Shown here: in pieces, positions 9,900 to 19,812 of the stretch
Layout of the letters: the number at the start of each line of letters is the position of its first letter
Position numbering within the stretch: position 1 is the first letter of the stretch
NCBI RefSeq assembly: GCF_900258035.1
Contig: NZ_OGTP01000021.1
Span: 45,647 to 109,646 of the forward strand
DNA length: 64,000 nt
From: Caballeronia novacaledonica
GTDB lineage: Bacteria; Pseudomonadota; Gammaproteobacteria; Burkholderiales; Burkholderiaceae
Reading direction: 5' to 3'
Notes under the pieces: generated by a model
Seen by the model: only the letters and a program-made list of their open reading frames with translations
Databases searched by the model: none
What the model was told of the DNA's origin: nothing
Program-made: the position numbers and the translations under genes

Positions 9900-10151
9900 G
9901 TCCGATCCCCCGATACGGAAAACGCGCGGAAAGTGCGCGACGTGTTCGAATAGGGGAGCTATGTAGCCAGAACCGTGCCAATCATCTGGCGAAATGTGCA
10001 GAAGCCTTGTCGGATAAGGAAAGTGTCGGAGCGCACAGTCGCGTGATTTGCGCGCGAACGTCTGAATTGATCAGGAAATGTTGCAGCTTTGTTACGCGGC
10101 CGTGCGCAAAACGGTTTTTTGTCTCACCCGGCGTAATGAGCGACGCGGCGT

Positions 10152-10664
10152 TCAGTGGCCGTGGCCGCCTCCGCCGCCGCCATGCCAACCGCTTCCGCCG
10201 CCGTGCCAGCCGCCTCCGCCCCCGCCGTGCCATCCGCCGTTGCCGTTGCCGTGCCATCCGCCGCCGTGCCAGCCTCCGCCGTGCCAGCCGCGCCCCCAGC
10301 AGCAACCGCCGCCGCCCCAATATCCGAAGCCGAGCGACACCGCCGGATAGCCGTACCCATAGCCGTAATACGCGGGATAACCGGCGTAAGGGTAGTACGG
10401 GTAAGGATACGGATAGGTCTGGTAGTAGTCGGAATAAGGCGATCCGACGGCGTACTCGTATTGCGGCGGGAGCGTGGCGGGCGACGTAGCCACCGCCGCG
10501 CCCGATGCGGGCACCGTGAATTCACGCTGCGTGTAGGTCGCGCTGGTGACGGGATAGGGCGGATAAGCCGGATAGCCGTACGGGTAGTAGCAGCCGCTCA
10601 GAAGCACCCCGGCGGCGAGCGCGGCGGCGGCCGTTCGGGTTCCAGGAATGACGGTGGAAATCAT
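10152..10664 (-). CDS. Gly/His/Tyr-rich lipoprotein, unknown function
   Basis: 170-residue predicted lipoprotein. The start at 10664 has AAGGAG a few bases upstream and gives a clean signal peptide ending in a lipobox LLSGC with the lipidated Cys at residue 25. The middle is rich in Tyr and Pro (repeated YPY/YPYP). The last ~45 residues are repeats of GGWHGGG and GGGG with regularly spaced Trp and His and a Cys-Cys pair, suggesting metal binding or surface interaction, which is inference only. A longer reading from 10778 would destroy the signal peptide and was rejected. Confidence 0.75.
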   Translation of the reverse strand: MISTVIPGTRTAAAALAAGVLLSGCYYPYGYPAYPPYPVTSATYTQREFTVPASGAAVATSPATLPPQYEYAVGSPYSDYYQTYPYPYPYYPYAGYPAYYGYGYGYPAVSLGFGYWGGGGCCWGRGWHGGGWHGGGWHGNGNGGWHGGGGGGWHGGGSGWHGGGGGGHGH

Positions 10665-10865
10665 GATGCTGCTCCTTGCGCTACGGCTTGCCGGACTCTT
10701 GGTCGATGAAATTCGAAGGTCCGTTAAGAAACAGCTTAGGCGAACGGTGCCCGGCAGGCGTCGGGCGTCATGTGACAAAGCATTACCAAAGCGCCTTTCT
10801 GTAACAGATTTGAAACAGCAGAGCGGTTGACGGCGGCGAAGCGCGTCGCCGCGCCGCCAGAACGA

Positions 10866-11078
10866 TTACTTGCCGACCTGATTGCCGATGATGCCGCCAA
10901 CCGCGGCCCCGCCCAGCGTCGATAGCGCGCTGCCGCCGATCACGGCTCCGCCCGCCGCGCCGACGCCTGCGCCGACCGCGGTATCCCGTTGACGCGTGGT
11001 CATGTCGCCGCAAGCGGTCAGTCCTCCCAGAAACGCAACGACCATTGCAGCGGCGCCGATCTGTTTGATGTTTTTCAT
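10866..11078 (-). CDS. Glycine-zipper lipoprotein, OsmB-like
   Basis: 70-residue lipoprotein. The signal peptide ends in the lipobox LTAC with Cys at residue 23. The rest is a glycine-zipper segment (GAGVGAAGGAVIGG and TLGGAAVGGIIGNQVGK), the pattern of OsmB/YMGG-like outer-membrane lipoproteins that are often induced by osmotic or envelope stress. Start 11078 is chosen because GGAGAGTCGAC precedes it and the signal peptide begins there. It is transcribed alone, between another small lipoprotein gene and thiC. Confidence 0.8.
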   Translation of the reverse strand: MKNIKQIGAAAMVVAFLGGLTACGDMTTRQRDTAVGAGVGAAGGAVIGGSALSTLGGAAVGGIIGNQVGK

Positions 11079-11242
11079 GTCGACTCTCCAATTCGATGAT
11101 GAAATGAATCGGCTGCGGTTCGCCGCAACTTCAAGGACCGCCATGTTTTTCGCCGGTTCGTTCGTTTTTCCAGCAGGAAAAGTGCCTGATTCCTCCGATC
11201 AAGCGCTCATCCAGACGCGACAAGGCATCGCGCCCGATCCGG

Positions 11243-11284
11243 ATAAAAAAACGGCCTGCCGCACGCGTCGTGCGACAGGCCGTT
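11243..11284 (-). terminator. Rho-independent terminator of thiC
   Basis: AACGGCCTG at 11250-11258 pairs exactly with CAGGCCGTT at 11276-11284, extended inward by CGCACG/CGTGCG. Read on the minus strand, the hairpin is followed by seven T residues. It lies 19 bases beyond the thiC stop. Confidence 0.85.
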
Positions 11285-11302
11285 GTCAGCAAAAAACAAG
11301 CA

Positions 11303-13234
<1,932 letters not shown>

Positions 13235-13302
13235 GGCTAGTCTCCTGTGGGAACAACATTGGTTGACAGCGCGAGCGGATTCGAGCTCGGCTGACTCAGG
13301 AG

Positions 13303-13368
13303 CTAAACAGGGAGGAACGAGATGGAAAGGTACGGGTCCGGAAGAAGTGGCTGGATGCTGCGAACCAT
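13303..13368 (-). CDS. Possible 21-residue leader ORF between TPP aptamer and thiC
   Basis: ATG at 13368 begins nine bases beyond the end of the TPP aptamer and runs 21 codons to TAG at 13303-13305, reading MVRSIQPLLPDPYLSISFLP and a final Val. The only purine-rich stretch upstream (AGGGAAGCG) lies inside the 3' strand of the aptamer. The ORF could be chance in a leader of this length; a role in the switch is inference. Confidence 0.25.
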   Translation of the reverse strand: MVRSIQPLLPDPYLSISFLPV

Positions 13369-13376
13369 GGAACCCG

Positions 13377-13501
13377 AACGCTTCCCTGCGCTGGCATTAT
13401 CCAGATCAGGTTCAAAGGGTATTTCTCACCCACGCCGCACGAAGCGATTCAGTCGAAAAAGCCGATCGAGATCGCGATGTGCAACGCAGGACCCCCGCGT
13501 T
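13377..13501 (-). promoter_or_regulatory. TPP riboswitch (thi box) of thiC
   Basis: The minus strand carries the thi-box core: GGTGAGAAATACCC, then TTTGAACCTGATCTGG, then ATAATGCCAGCGCAGGGAAG. The outer P1 helix is AACGC (13501-13497) with GCGTT (13381-13377). TPP binding normally lowers expression of the downstream thiamine gene. A 140-base region separates the aptamer from the thiC start; I see no U-tract terminator in it, so control of translation (or of Rho) is more likely than intrinsic termination. Confidence 0.93.
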
Positions 13502-13511
13502 AGCAGCCGAC

Positions 13512-13541
13512 ACGTTACACCGCGGCGTGGCGTCTTGGCAA
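13512..13541 (-). promoter_or_regulatory. Candidate thiC promoter
   Basis: On the minus strand TTGCCA (13541-13536) and TAACGT (13517-13512) are 18 bp apart. Initiation would fall near 13505, a few bases before the riboswitch P1 helix. The position fits well, but the -10 is a weak match. Confidence 0.4.
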
Positions 13542-13750
13542 CCAGTCGTAAAGTTGTGCAACCGCGTTGCGTGCTTACTGCATAATGTCGGGCGCCGCGG
13601 GCTCTCGGGGTTTTCCCGGGGATCGCGCGGTCTCTCCTCGCGCAACCGCACTTCTTCCGTTCCGTCATGCCGTTCAGTCTGGTCGTTGCCGCAGCGTCTT
13701 CTCCCGTCTCTTTTGCAGTCGTCCGGCGCGCAGCCGTCGCGGAGTAATGC

Positions 13751-14689
13751 ATGTCCGCTTTGCCGCCGCGTCTGCCGTTCAGTTTCCCCGACCGTTTTCC
13801 GTTTCGCGCGCCGCGTTCGTTCAAGGGGCAGGTCGCGCTTGCGCTGGCCGTCGTCTATCTCGTATGGGGCTCGACGTATCTCGGGATTCATCTGTCGCTC
13901 GAGTCGTTTCCGCCGCTCATGCTCGGCGGCCTGCGCAATCTGTGCGCGGGCGTCGGGCTTTTCGCGATCGCCGTGCATCGCAAGGCGCTGTGGCCCAGCG
14001 CGCGGGAAGTGCGCAATGCGGCGATCGTCGGGACTTTGCTGGAGGGCTTGTCGAGCGGGATGATGGCCTACGGCATGCGCACGGTCGGCACCGGCACGGC
14101 CGCGGTCATGGTGGCCACGGTGCCGCTCTTCGCGACGATCTTCACCGCGCTCGCCGGGCGCGGCGTCGCGAAGGGCGAATGGTTCGCCGTGGCGCTGGGC
14201 CTGATCGGCATCGTGCTGCTGAATCACGGCGATCCTTCGCCGAGCTCGACGGCCGGCACGCTGGCGATTCTTTGCGCCGCGATTTTCTGGGCGGGCGGCG
14301 CGCATCTCGCGACGCGTCTGCCGCAGCCTTCGGATCTGCTGATGTCGACGGCTTTGCAGATCGGGCTCGGCGGCCTGATCGCGACGGCGATCGCGCTGGC
14401 CTCGGGCGAGCGCCTGACGCACGTGAGCGCCGGCGCGGGATTTTCGTTCGTGTATCTCGTGGTGATCGGATCGATGGCGGCGTATGTCGCGTACAACTTC
14501 CTGATCCGCAATACGAGCACGATCGTCGCGACGAGTTGCCTTTACGTGAATCCGATCGTCGCCGTGATGCTGGGTGCGTTGCTGCTCGGCGAGCTCATCA
14601 CGCAGTGGACCGTCATCGCGACGGTCGTCATTCTGCTTTCCGTCGGGCTTTCCTTCTGGTTCGATTACCGGCGGCGCGGGCTGGTTTGA
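13751..14689 (+). CDS. EamA-family (DMT) transporter, YedA-like
   Basis: 312-residue membrane protein with ten predicted helices in two EamA repeats. The first repeat starts LALAVVYLVWGSTYLGIHL, a hallmark of the YedA/RhaT-like branch of drug/metabolite exporters; the second contains YLVVIGSMAAYVAYNFLIRN. The N-terminal ~27 residues are basic and cytoplasmic, so the true start could be slightly downstream. Efflux of amino acids or metabolites is the family role; the substrate is unknown. It is divergent from thiC, with the riboswitch region between them. Confidence 0.85.
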   Translation: MSALPPRLPFSFPDRFPFRAPRSFKGQVALALAVVYLVWGSTYLGIHLSLESFPPLMLGGLRNLCAGVGLFAIAVHRKALWPSAREVRNAAIVGTLLEGLSSGMMAYGMRTVGTGTAAVMVATVPLFATIFTALAGRGVAKGEWFAVALGLIGIVLLNHGDPSPSSTAGTLAILCAAIFWAGGAHLATRLPQPSDLLMSTALQIGLGGLIATAIALASGERLTHVSAGAGFSFVYLVVIGSMAAYVAYNFLIRNTSTIVATSCLYVNPIVAVMLGALLLGELITQWTVIATVVILLSVGLSFWFDYRRRGLV

Positions 14690-14936
14690 TCGCATCTTCC
14701 TTGTAAAAGACACATCGGCGGATGCAGCGTCGCGGCGTGCATTCCACGCCTGCCGAGCAATTCCTCTAACTAATGTCAAACCCTTGTGGCACAAGGCTCG
14801 CCGGGGAGCGGGCGAAGTCTTCGCACCGCATCGGGGCATGGGCATTGCTCAACGCTGGCACCCGCATCGGCGGCACGCCGGCGTCGATGTGGATAACGAA
14901 GTGGTCAATCAAATCAAAACAAAGGAAGGTGGAACC

Positions 14937-15719
14937 ATGAAGCTCATCCGCACCGCTGCCGCGCTCGCCGCCGTCGCCGCCATGCTCTCCGCTTGCGGCG
15001 GAAGCTCCGACGATGTCGGCAAGGAAATCGGCGTCACTCAGCCGCAGGTTCATTTCGTCCACGCGATTCCGAGCGGCCCGAACGTCGACTTCTACGACAA
15101 CGGCAAGATCCTGCAGCCGAACCTCGCCTACAAGGCGGTGACCAACTTCGCGAACATCGACACGGGCCAGCACAACTTCTCCTACGCGGCCGTGAACACG
15201 ACGACGCAGCTCGCCACCGACACGAGCATCTCGAACGCGGCGAAAGGGCACGAGTACACGGTGATCGCGCTGCCGGACGCGGGCTTCGTGCCGTCGATCG
15301 CGGTGATCGACGATCCTTTCGACAAGGGCCTGCTGTCGAGCAGCGCGCGGGTGCGCGCGTTCAACGCGTCGACGAACGCGCCGAATCTCGACGTCTATCT
15401 CGTCGCGCCGGGGACGAACATCGCGAGCGTCAGCCCGACGATGGCGGGCGTCGCCTACAAGAACGCCGTGCCCGCGACGACGCAGGATTCCCTCTACGTC
15501 TCCGGCGGCACGTATCAACTGATCGCGACGCTGCCGGGCTCGAAGACGCCGGTCTATACGTCGGCATCGTTCGATCTCGTCAACAACGCGGACTGGCTCG
15601 TGACGACGCTGCCTTCGGGGAACGCGGCCTCGCAACTCGTGCCGGAGAAAATCCGCGTGCTGGTCGCGCAGGGCGGCAACACGCAGCAGCCGGCGCTGGA
15701 GTTGCCCGACACGCAATGA
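14937..15719 (+). CDS. DUF4397-domain lipoprotein
   Basis: 260-residue secreted lipoprotein. The signal peptide ends with AMLSAC, so the lipidated Cys is about residue 20, followed by a GGSSDD spacer. The mature part has two similar beta-rich repeats of the DUF4397 type: VHFVHAIPSGPNVDFYDNG near the start and VRAFNASTNAPNLDVYLVAPG near the middle. ATG 14937 has AAAGGAAGGTGG just upstream. The domain has no established biochemical function; a periplasmic or surface beta-sandwich role is inference. A strong terminator follows. Confidence 0.85.
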   Translation: MKLIRTAAALAAVAAMLSACGGSSDDVGKEIGVTQPQVHFVHAIPSGPNVDFYDNGKILQPNLAYKAVTNFANIDTGQHNFSYAAVNTTTQLATDTSISNAAKGHEYTVIALPDAGFVPSIAVIDDPFDKGLLSSSARVRAFNASTNAPNLDVYLVAPGTNIASVSPTMAGVAYKNAVPATTQDSLYVSGGTYQLIATLPGSKTPVYTSASFDLVNNADWLVTTLPSGNAASQLVPEKIRVLVAQGGNTQQPALELPDTQ

Positions 15720-15740
15720 CGTTCCGCGCACGATGCGACG

Positions 15741-15773
15741 AAGCCCGGCCACGCAGCATCGGCCGGGCTTTTT
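15741..15773 (+). terminator. Rho-independent terminator after the DUF4397 gene
   Basis: AAGCCCGGCC (15741-15750) and GGCCGGGCTT (15761-15770) form a perfect 10-bp stem with a 10-base loop, followed by a T run on the plus strand. Confidence 0.85.
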
Positions 15774-15799
15774 GCATTTCGCGCGTGGCGGCGGCGCAT

Positions 15800-15830
15800 A
15801 AAAAAATCCCGCCACGCGAACGTGGCGGGA
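15800..15830 (-). terminator. Rho-independent terminator of the entericidin-like gene
   Basis: TCCCGCCACG (15807-15816) pairs perfectly with CGTGGCGGGA (15821-15830) around a CGAA loop. On the minus strand it is followed by seven T residues, so it ends transcription from the gene at 15903-16037. Confidence 0.85.
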
Positions 15831-15902
15831 AGACAGGGAACTACATCAACGCTATGGAACGCCTGAACGCGTGCGCCGCAACGATGCGGCGCGAGTCGCC
15901 CG

Positions 15903-16037
15903 TTACTTGTGCTCTTCGGCGGAATTCGAAATGGCCTGACCGCCCTTCGAGATGTCCTGGCCGGCTCCCGAGACGGTGTTGCAGCCCGCGAGAGCCGCCG
16001 TGCCTGCAATCAGCAGTAGAGCGATGAGTCGAGTCAT
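15903..16037 (-). CDS. Entericidin A/B-family small lipoprotein
   Basis: 44-residue lipoprotein starting MTRLIALLLIAG, with lipobox LAGC (Cys at residue 19) and a short mature part NTVSGAGQDISKGGQAISNS. The VSGAGQDISKGG pattern is characteristic of entericidin EcnA/EcnB family peptides, whose best known members form a toxin/antidote pair influencing membrane stability in stationary phase. Only one member is present here. ATG 16037 has AAGGGG upstream; longer readings to 16202 lack a signal peptide. Confidence 0.85.
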   Translation of the reverse strand: MTRLIALLLIAGTAALAGCNTVSGAGQDISKGGQAISNSAEEHK

Positions 16038-16219
16038 GTTTATTCCCCTTGGAGTTGAAATGCGTGACTGGAATCGGGTTCGCGCATCGTGTCTGGTGGC
16101 GGACGCCTTTCGTCTCGCATACCGGTGTGAACAATCATAAAAAAATCGGTCGGTCTCAGGCTGTAGGCACGCATGCGATTTTGCTGTCGGCGGCGTCTGC
16201 ATTCGATGTCGGCATCGTC

Positions 16220-17725
16220 CTACGCGGATGGCGCGACGAGCGGCGCATCCGCGCTGCGCTCGCGCGGCATCGACACGCTGATCGCCGTGCCGTGCGGCGA
16301 CGCGCGCTCGATCTCGAAGCGCCCGCCGCGCGCCGACACCCGCTGACGCATGCCGGTGAGCCCATGCGTCTGCGTGCGCTTGAGATCCTGCGGCCGGATG
16401 CCGATGCCGTCGTCGATGATCGAGAGCGAAACGTGCTCGTCATGGACATCGAGCGTCACGCGGATGCGGCTCGCGCGCGCGTATTTCGCCGCGTTCGTCA
16501 GCGTCTCCTGCGCGACCCGGAAGAGCGCGATCTCGATCGCCTCGCCGAGCTTCACGTCCTCGCCCGGCAGATCGAACTCGACGCTCCAGCCGTTGCGTTG
16601 CGCGGCTTCATCGGCGAGCGAGCGCAACGCCGTCACGAGACCGAAATTGGCGAGCACGGTCGGCCGCATGTCCTCGATGATGCGCCGCTTGAGCGCGATG
16701 CCCTGATCCAGATTGCCGAGCGCGCGGGCGAGTTTTTCGGCCATCGCGGGTTCCGTGTCCTTCAGCTTGCCGCGCACCCACGCGACATCCATCTTGCTCG
16801 CGGTGAGAATCGAGCCGAGTTCGTCGTGCAGTTCGCGGGCGAGCTCGGTCTTCTCGTTCTCGCTGACCGATTGCAGGTGCCACGCGAGCGCTTCGAGCTG
16901 GCGCGTGCGCGCGAACACGAGTTGATCGAGCTCTTCCTGCTGCGTGATGAGCGCCTTCTGCACGCGCGCCTGCTTGTCGAGCTGAATGCCCAGATTGCGA
17001 AAAAGCAGGATGAACAACACGATGTTGAGCGCGCACAACGCGCCGACGCACAGCGTCGAGATGCGCTGATCGGCGCGGCTCGCGTCGAGGGCGCGCTGGG
17101 CGCGCCGTTCCTCGTTCAGACGCAAGAGCGACAGCGCCGCGTCGAACGTCGCGCTCGTGTCGGGCGGCGGCAGCGCGAGCGCGCGCTCGTGCGCGGCGGC
17201 GTCCGTCGGCGAGTCGGCGAGGCGCACGGCGCCTTGCGCGATTTCATCGGTGGCGGCGGCGCGGATCTGCGCGAAGCTCGCGAGCGCGGTGTCGTCGCCG
17301 ATGCGCCGGTAGTACGCATCGAGCCACGCCAGCGTGCGGCGCACGCGCTCCGCCGTCGCCTTGAAATGCGCCGGAAACGCGCCGTCGGCCTTCAGCGCGA
17401 AACCGCGCTCGTCGGCGGTGAGGGTGGCGATGTCGGCGGCGAGCATCGAAAGTTGCGCCGTCGCGCCTTTCGCTTCGAGCGCGGTTTCGTATTCCGACGC
17501 GATCCGCATGCGCCCCGATTCCAGAATGATCAGCCCGCCCACGGTGATGACGATCGCGACGGTCATCGCGACCGCCCAGCTATAGCGGCGCATCCATTCG
17601 TTCAAGCGCGCCGCGCGGCGCGCGATGCCGGCCGGCGCGGGCGGCGGCGCGGGTTCGCCGGCCGCGAAGGGCGGCACGTCGTCGGGCAGGATCGTCGGTA
17701 TCGCGGCGGGCGGTACGTGGCTCAT
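16220..17725 (-). CDS. NarX/UhpB-type sensor histidine kinase with a CHASE3-like sensor region
   Basis: 501-residue membrane-bound kinase. A first helix spans about residues 50-68 and a second about 223-243. The periplasmic part between them is helical, which resembles CHASE3 domains. HisKA_3 phosphoacceptor His is H300 in ARELHDELG; ATPase motifs follow (ETLTNAAKYA N-box, DDGIGI, HGLTGMRQR). Kinases of this class phosphorylate LuxR/NarL-type regulators; the best candidate partner is 19136-19768, 1.4 kb away across the DUF1328 and ferritin-like genes. ATG 17725 is used; an upstream GTG at 17821 is possible, as neither has a clear ribosome-binding site. Confidence 0.9.
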   Translation of the reverse strand: MSHVPPAAIPTILPDDVPPFAAGEPAPPPAPAGIARRAARLNEWMRRYSWAVAMTVAIVITVGGLIILESGRMRIASEYETALEAKGATAQLSMLAADIATLTADERGFALKADGAFPAHFKATAERVRRTLAWLDAYYRRIGDDTALASFAQIRAAATDEIAQGAVRLADSPTDAAAHERALALPPPDTSATFDAALSLLRLNEERRAQRALDASRADQRISTLCVGALCALNIVLFILLFRNLGIQLDKQARVQKALITQQEELDQLVFARTRQLEALAWHLQSVSENEKTELARELHDELGSILTASKMDVAWVRGKLKDTEPAMAEKLARALGNLDQGIALKRRIIEDMRPTVLANFGLVTALRSLADEAAQRNGWSVEFDLPGEDVKLGEAIEIALFRVAQETLTNAAKYARASRIRVTLDVHDEHVSLSIIDDGIGIRPQDLKRTQTHGLTGMRQRVSARGGRFEIERASPHGTAISVSMPRERSADAPLVAPSA

Positions 17726-17873
17726 GGTGTCGTCGGTTCGGCGTTTCACGGCGGGCAGCCGATTGAAAGCAAGTGTCGGTGGATTCCCACAGCAAAAAAG
17801 GAGCCTGCCCGGATGCGCCACGCGGCGGGCGTCGCTAGCATGGTTCCGTCATCCATTCTTACGGGGAACGATC

Positions 17874-18050
17874 ATGCTGAAGTGGGCCTTGTTTTTCGCG
17901 ATCGTGGCCGTGATCGCCGGCGTGCTGGGCTTTACGGGCGTCGCCGCCGGCGCCGCCGCCATCGCCAAATTCCTGTTCGTGCTCTTCCTGATCCTGTGCG
18001 TCGTGTTCCTGGTGCTGGGCTTCGTCGTCACGAAAAAAGCCATCGATTAG
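17874..18050 (+). CDS. DUF1328 (YtjA-type) small membrane protein, copy 1
   Basis: 58-residue protein, almost entirely two hydrophobic helices: MLKWALFFAIVAVIAGVLGF, then TGVAAGAAAIAK and FLFVLFLILCVVFLVLGFVV. The GFTGVAAGAA..IAK linker is diagnostic of the DUF1328/YtjA family of inner-membrane peptides, often linked to stress or stationary-phase expression. ACGGGGAACG precedes the ATG. It is the first of two tandem paralogues and is divergent from the sensor kinase. Confidence 0.85.
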   Translation: MLKWALFFAIVAVIAGVLGFTGVAAGAAAIAKFLFVLFLILCVVFLVLGFVVTKKAID

Positions 18051-18104
18051 CGGCGCTTCGTCAGCGACGCCGGACCGTTCTCAACCCTTCATGAAGGAGC
18101 TCAC

Positions 18105-18266
18105 ATGCTTCATTACGCTGCCGTCTTCTTCGTCATCGCCATCATTGCCGCCGTGTTCGGCTTTACGGGCATCGCGGCCGGCGCGGCGGAAATCGCGAAG
18201 ATTCTTTTCTTCATTTTTCTCGTCGTGTTCGTGGTCACCTTGCTGCTCGGCGTGTTCCGGACATGA
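18105..18266 (+). CDS. DUF1328 small membrane protein, copy 2
   Basis: 53-residue paralogue of the preceding gene, starting 54 bases after it: MLHYAAVFFVIAIIAAVFGF, then TGIAAGAAEIAKILFFIFLV. ATGAAGGAGCTCAC gives a strong ribosome-binding site at ATG 18105. The two proteins share the GFTG(V/I)AAGAA core and about half their residues, so tandem duplication is likely. The two genes are probably cotranscribed. Confidence 0.85.
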   Translation: MLHYAAVFFVIAIIAAVFGFTGIAAGAAEIAKILFFIFLVVFVVTLLLGVFRT

Positions 18267-18463
18267 CGCGCGTTTCAGGGCGAAAGCCATGAACCATCAG
18301 GCCGCGCGCGGGCGTCACGATCCTCGCGCGGCTTTTTCGCGGGATCAGGCATGGCGCATGCATCGGAGCCTCTGATTGGATAGCAGGGGTCTATGCACAC
18401 CGGATTTGCAAGGACCTGCTCCAGCGAAACGTCATCTCACCCCATCACTGAGGAGCGAACCAA

Positions 18464-19039
18464 ATGTCCAAATCGTCTGCTGTAAAAGCCGAGTCGAGCC
18501 AGTCTTCGGGCGCTTTCGTCCTGGATGTCGAAAAAATTCGCGCCGATGCCCGGCAGCACATGGACGAAGGCGCGGTGACGACCGGCTACGGCGCCGACCG
18601 CGAGACGGTGCTGAAGCTGCTCAACGACTCGCTCGCCACGGAAATCGTCTGCACGCTGCGCTACAAGCGCCATTACTTCATGGCGAAGGGCATTCACTCG
18701 GAAGCCGTCGCGCAGGAGTTTCTGGAGCACGCGAACGAGGAACAGGAGCACGCCGATACGCTCGCGGAGCGCATCGTGCAACTGGGCGGCGCGCCGAATT
18801 TCGCGCCGGACGGCCTCTCGTCGCGCTCGCATTCCGAGTACAACGAGGGCAAGGATCTGATCGACATGATCCGCGAGAATTTGATCGCGGAGCGCATCGC
18901 GATCGATACGTATCGCGAGATCATCCGCTATCTCGGCGACAAGGACGTCACGACGCGCCGCATCTTCGAGGACATTCTGGCGGTCGAGGAAGAACACGCC
19001 GACGACATGGCCGATCTCCTGGAAGGCCGTAACGGGTAA
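18464..19039 (+). CDS. Ferritin-like (bacterioferritin-type) protein
   Basis: 191-residue four-helix ferritin-like protein. Metal ligands of a di-iron centre are visible in order: E in DSLATEIVC (about residue 60), the EEQEH motif (about 93-97), E in NLIAERIAI (about 142), and EEEH near residue 176. An N-terminal extension of about 35 residues precedes the bundle, resembling DNA-protecting Dps-like or bacterioferritin relatives. Iron oxidation and storage or oxidative-stress protection is the expected role. GAGGAGCG lies just upstream of ATG 18464. It sits between the DUF1328 pair and a LuxR-type regulator. Confidence 0.88.
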   Translation: MSKSSAVKAESSQSSGAFVLDVEKIRADARQHMDEGAVTTGYGADRETVLKLLNDSLATEIVCTLRYKRHYFMAKGIHSEAVAQEFLEHANEEQEHADTLAERIVQLGGAPNFAPDGLSSRSHSEYNEGKDLIDMIRENLIAERIAIDTYREIIRYLGDKDVTTRRIFEDILAVEEEHADDMADLLEGRNG

Positions 19040-19135
19040 GGGCGACGTCGCCGGGTGCGCGGCGAGCGCATCCGGCGCATGCATGCAATGACCGATCAAC
19101 TACTACAAGAGCGTCCGGCAGCGCGGACGACGCGA

Positions 19136-19768
19136 ATGATTCGAGTCTTGATAGCCGACGACCACGCGATCGTGCGCAGCGGGTTCAGGCAATTCGTCGC
19201 GGACGAGCCCGACATGGAAGTCGCGGGCGAAGCCGCTACCGGCGACGAAGCCATCGCGCTCGTGCGCGCGCAGGCGTTCGACGTCGTGCTGCTCGACATC
19301 GCGATGCCGGACAAGAACGGCGTCGACACCTTGCGCGTCATCAAGCAGATCCGGCCGGAGCAGGGCGTGCTGATGCTTTCGGGTTTTCCGGAGAGCCAGT
19401 ACGCGATCAACCTGCTGAAGGCGGGCGCGAACGGCTATCTGAACAAGGACGCCGCGCCCGACGAGATCGTGCGCGCGATCCGCACCGTCGCGCGGGGGCA
19501 TCGTTATTTGTCGGAGTTCATCGCGGATGCGCTCGCCGACAAGCTCGACAAGCCCGCCGCCGAGCGGCCGCACGAACTGCTGTCGGAGCGCGAGTTCCAG
19601 ATATTCTGCAAGCTCGCGGGCGGCCAGATTCCGACGGAAATCGCGCAGGAACTGCATCTTTCGGTGAAGACGGTGAGCACGTATCGCGCGCGCGTGCTCG
19701 AAAAAATGCGGCTCTCCAACAACGCCGATCTCACGTATTACGCGATCAAAAACGGGCTGATCGAATAG
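19136..19768 (+). CDS. LuxR/NarL-family response regulator
   Basis: 210-residue two-domain regulator. The receiver domain begins right at the chosen start (MIRVLIADDH), with phosphoacceptor D54 in LLDIAMPD and the conserved Lys in LNKDA. The C-terminal LuxR helix-turn-helix is LSEREFQIFCKLAGGQIPTE, then IAQELHLSVKTVSTYRARV. An upstream in-frame ATG at 19088 would add 16 residues; the ribosome-binding site is weak for both. Its neighbours and domain class make it the likely partner of the NarX-type kinase at 16220-17725, with the DUF1328 and ferritin-like genes as possible targets (inference). Confidence 0.9.
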   Translation: MIRVLIADDHAIVRSGFRQFVADEPDMEVAGEAATGDEAIALVRAQAFDVVLLDIAMPDKNGVDTLRVIKQIRPEQGVLMLSGFPESQYAINLLKAGANGYLNKDAAPDEIVRAIRTVARGHRYLSEFIADALADKLDKPAAERPHELLSEREFQIFCKLAGGQIPTEIAQELHLSVKTVSTYRARVLEKMRLSNNADLTYYAIKNGLIE

Positions 19769-19812
19769 CGGCGCAGTTTCGAGGCCGCGAGCACTGCCGG
19801 AGGGCGCCCGAC

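Noticed and set aside
10152..10350. Repeats that could be mistaken for a CRISPR or tandem array
   Set aside because: The repeated units are in-frame Gly/His/Trp codons of the lipoprotein tail; there are no spacers of constant length and no cas genes.
15903..16202. Longer 99-codon version of the entericidin-like gene
   Set aside because: The extra N-terminal residues remove the signal peptide; ATG 16037 has its own ribosome-binding site.
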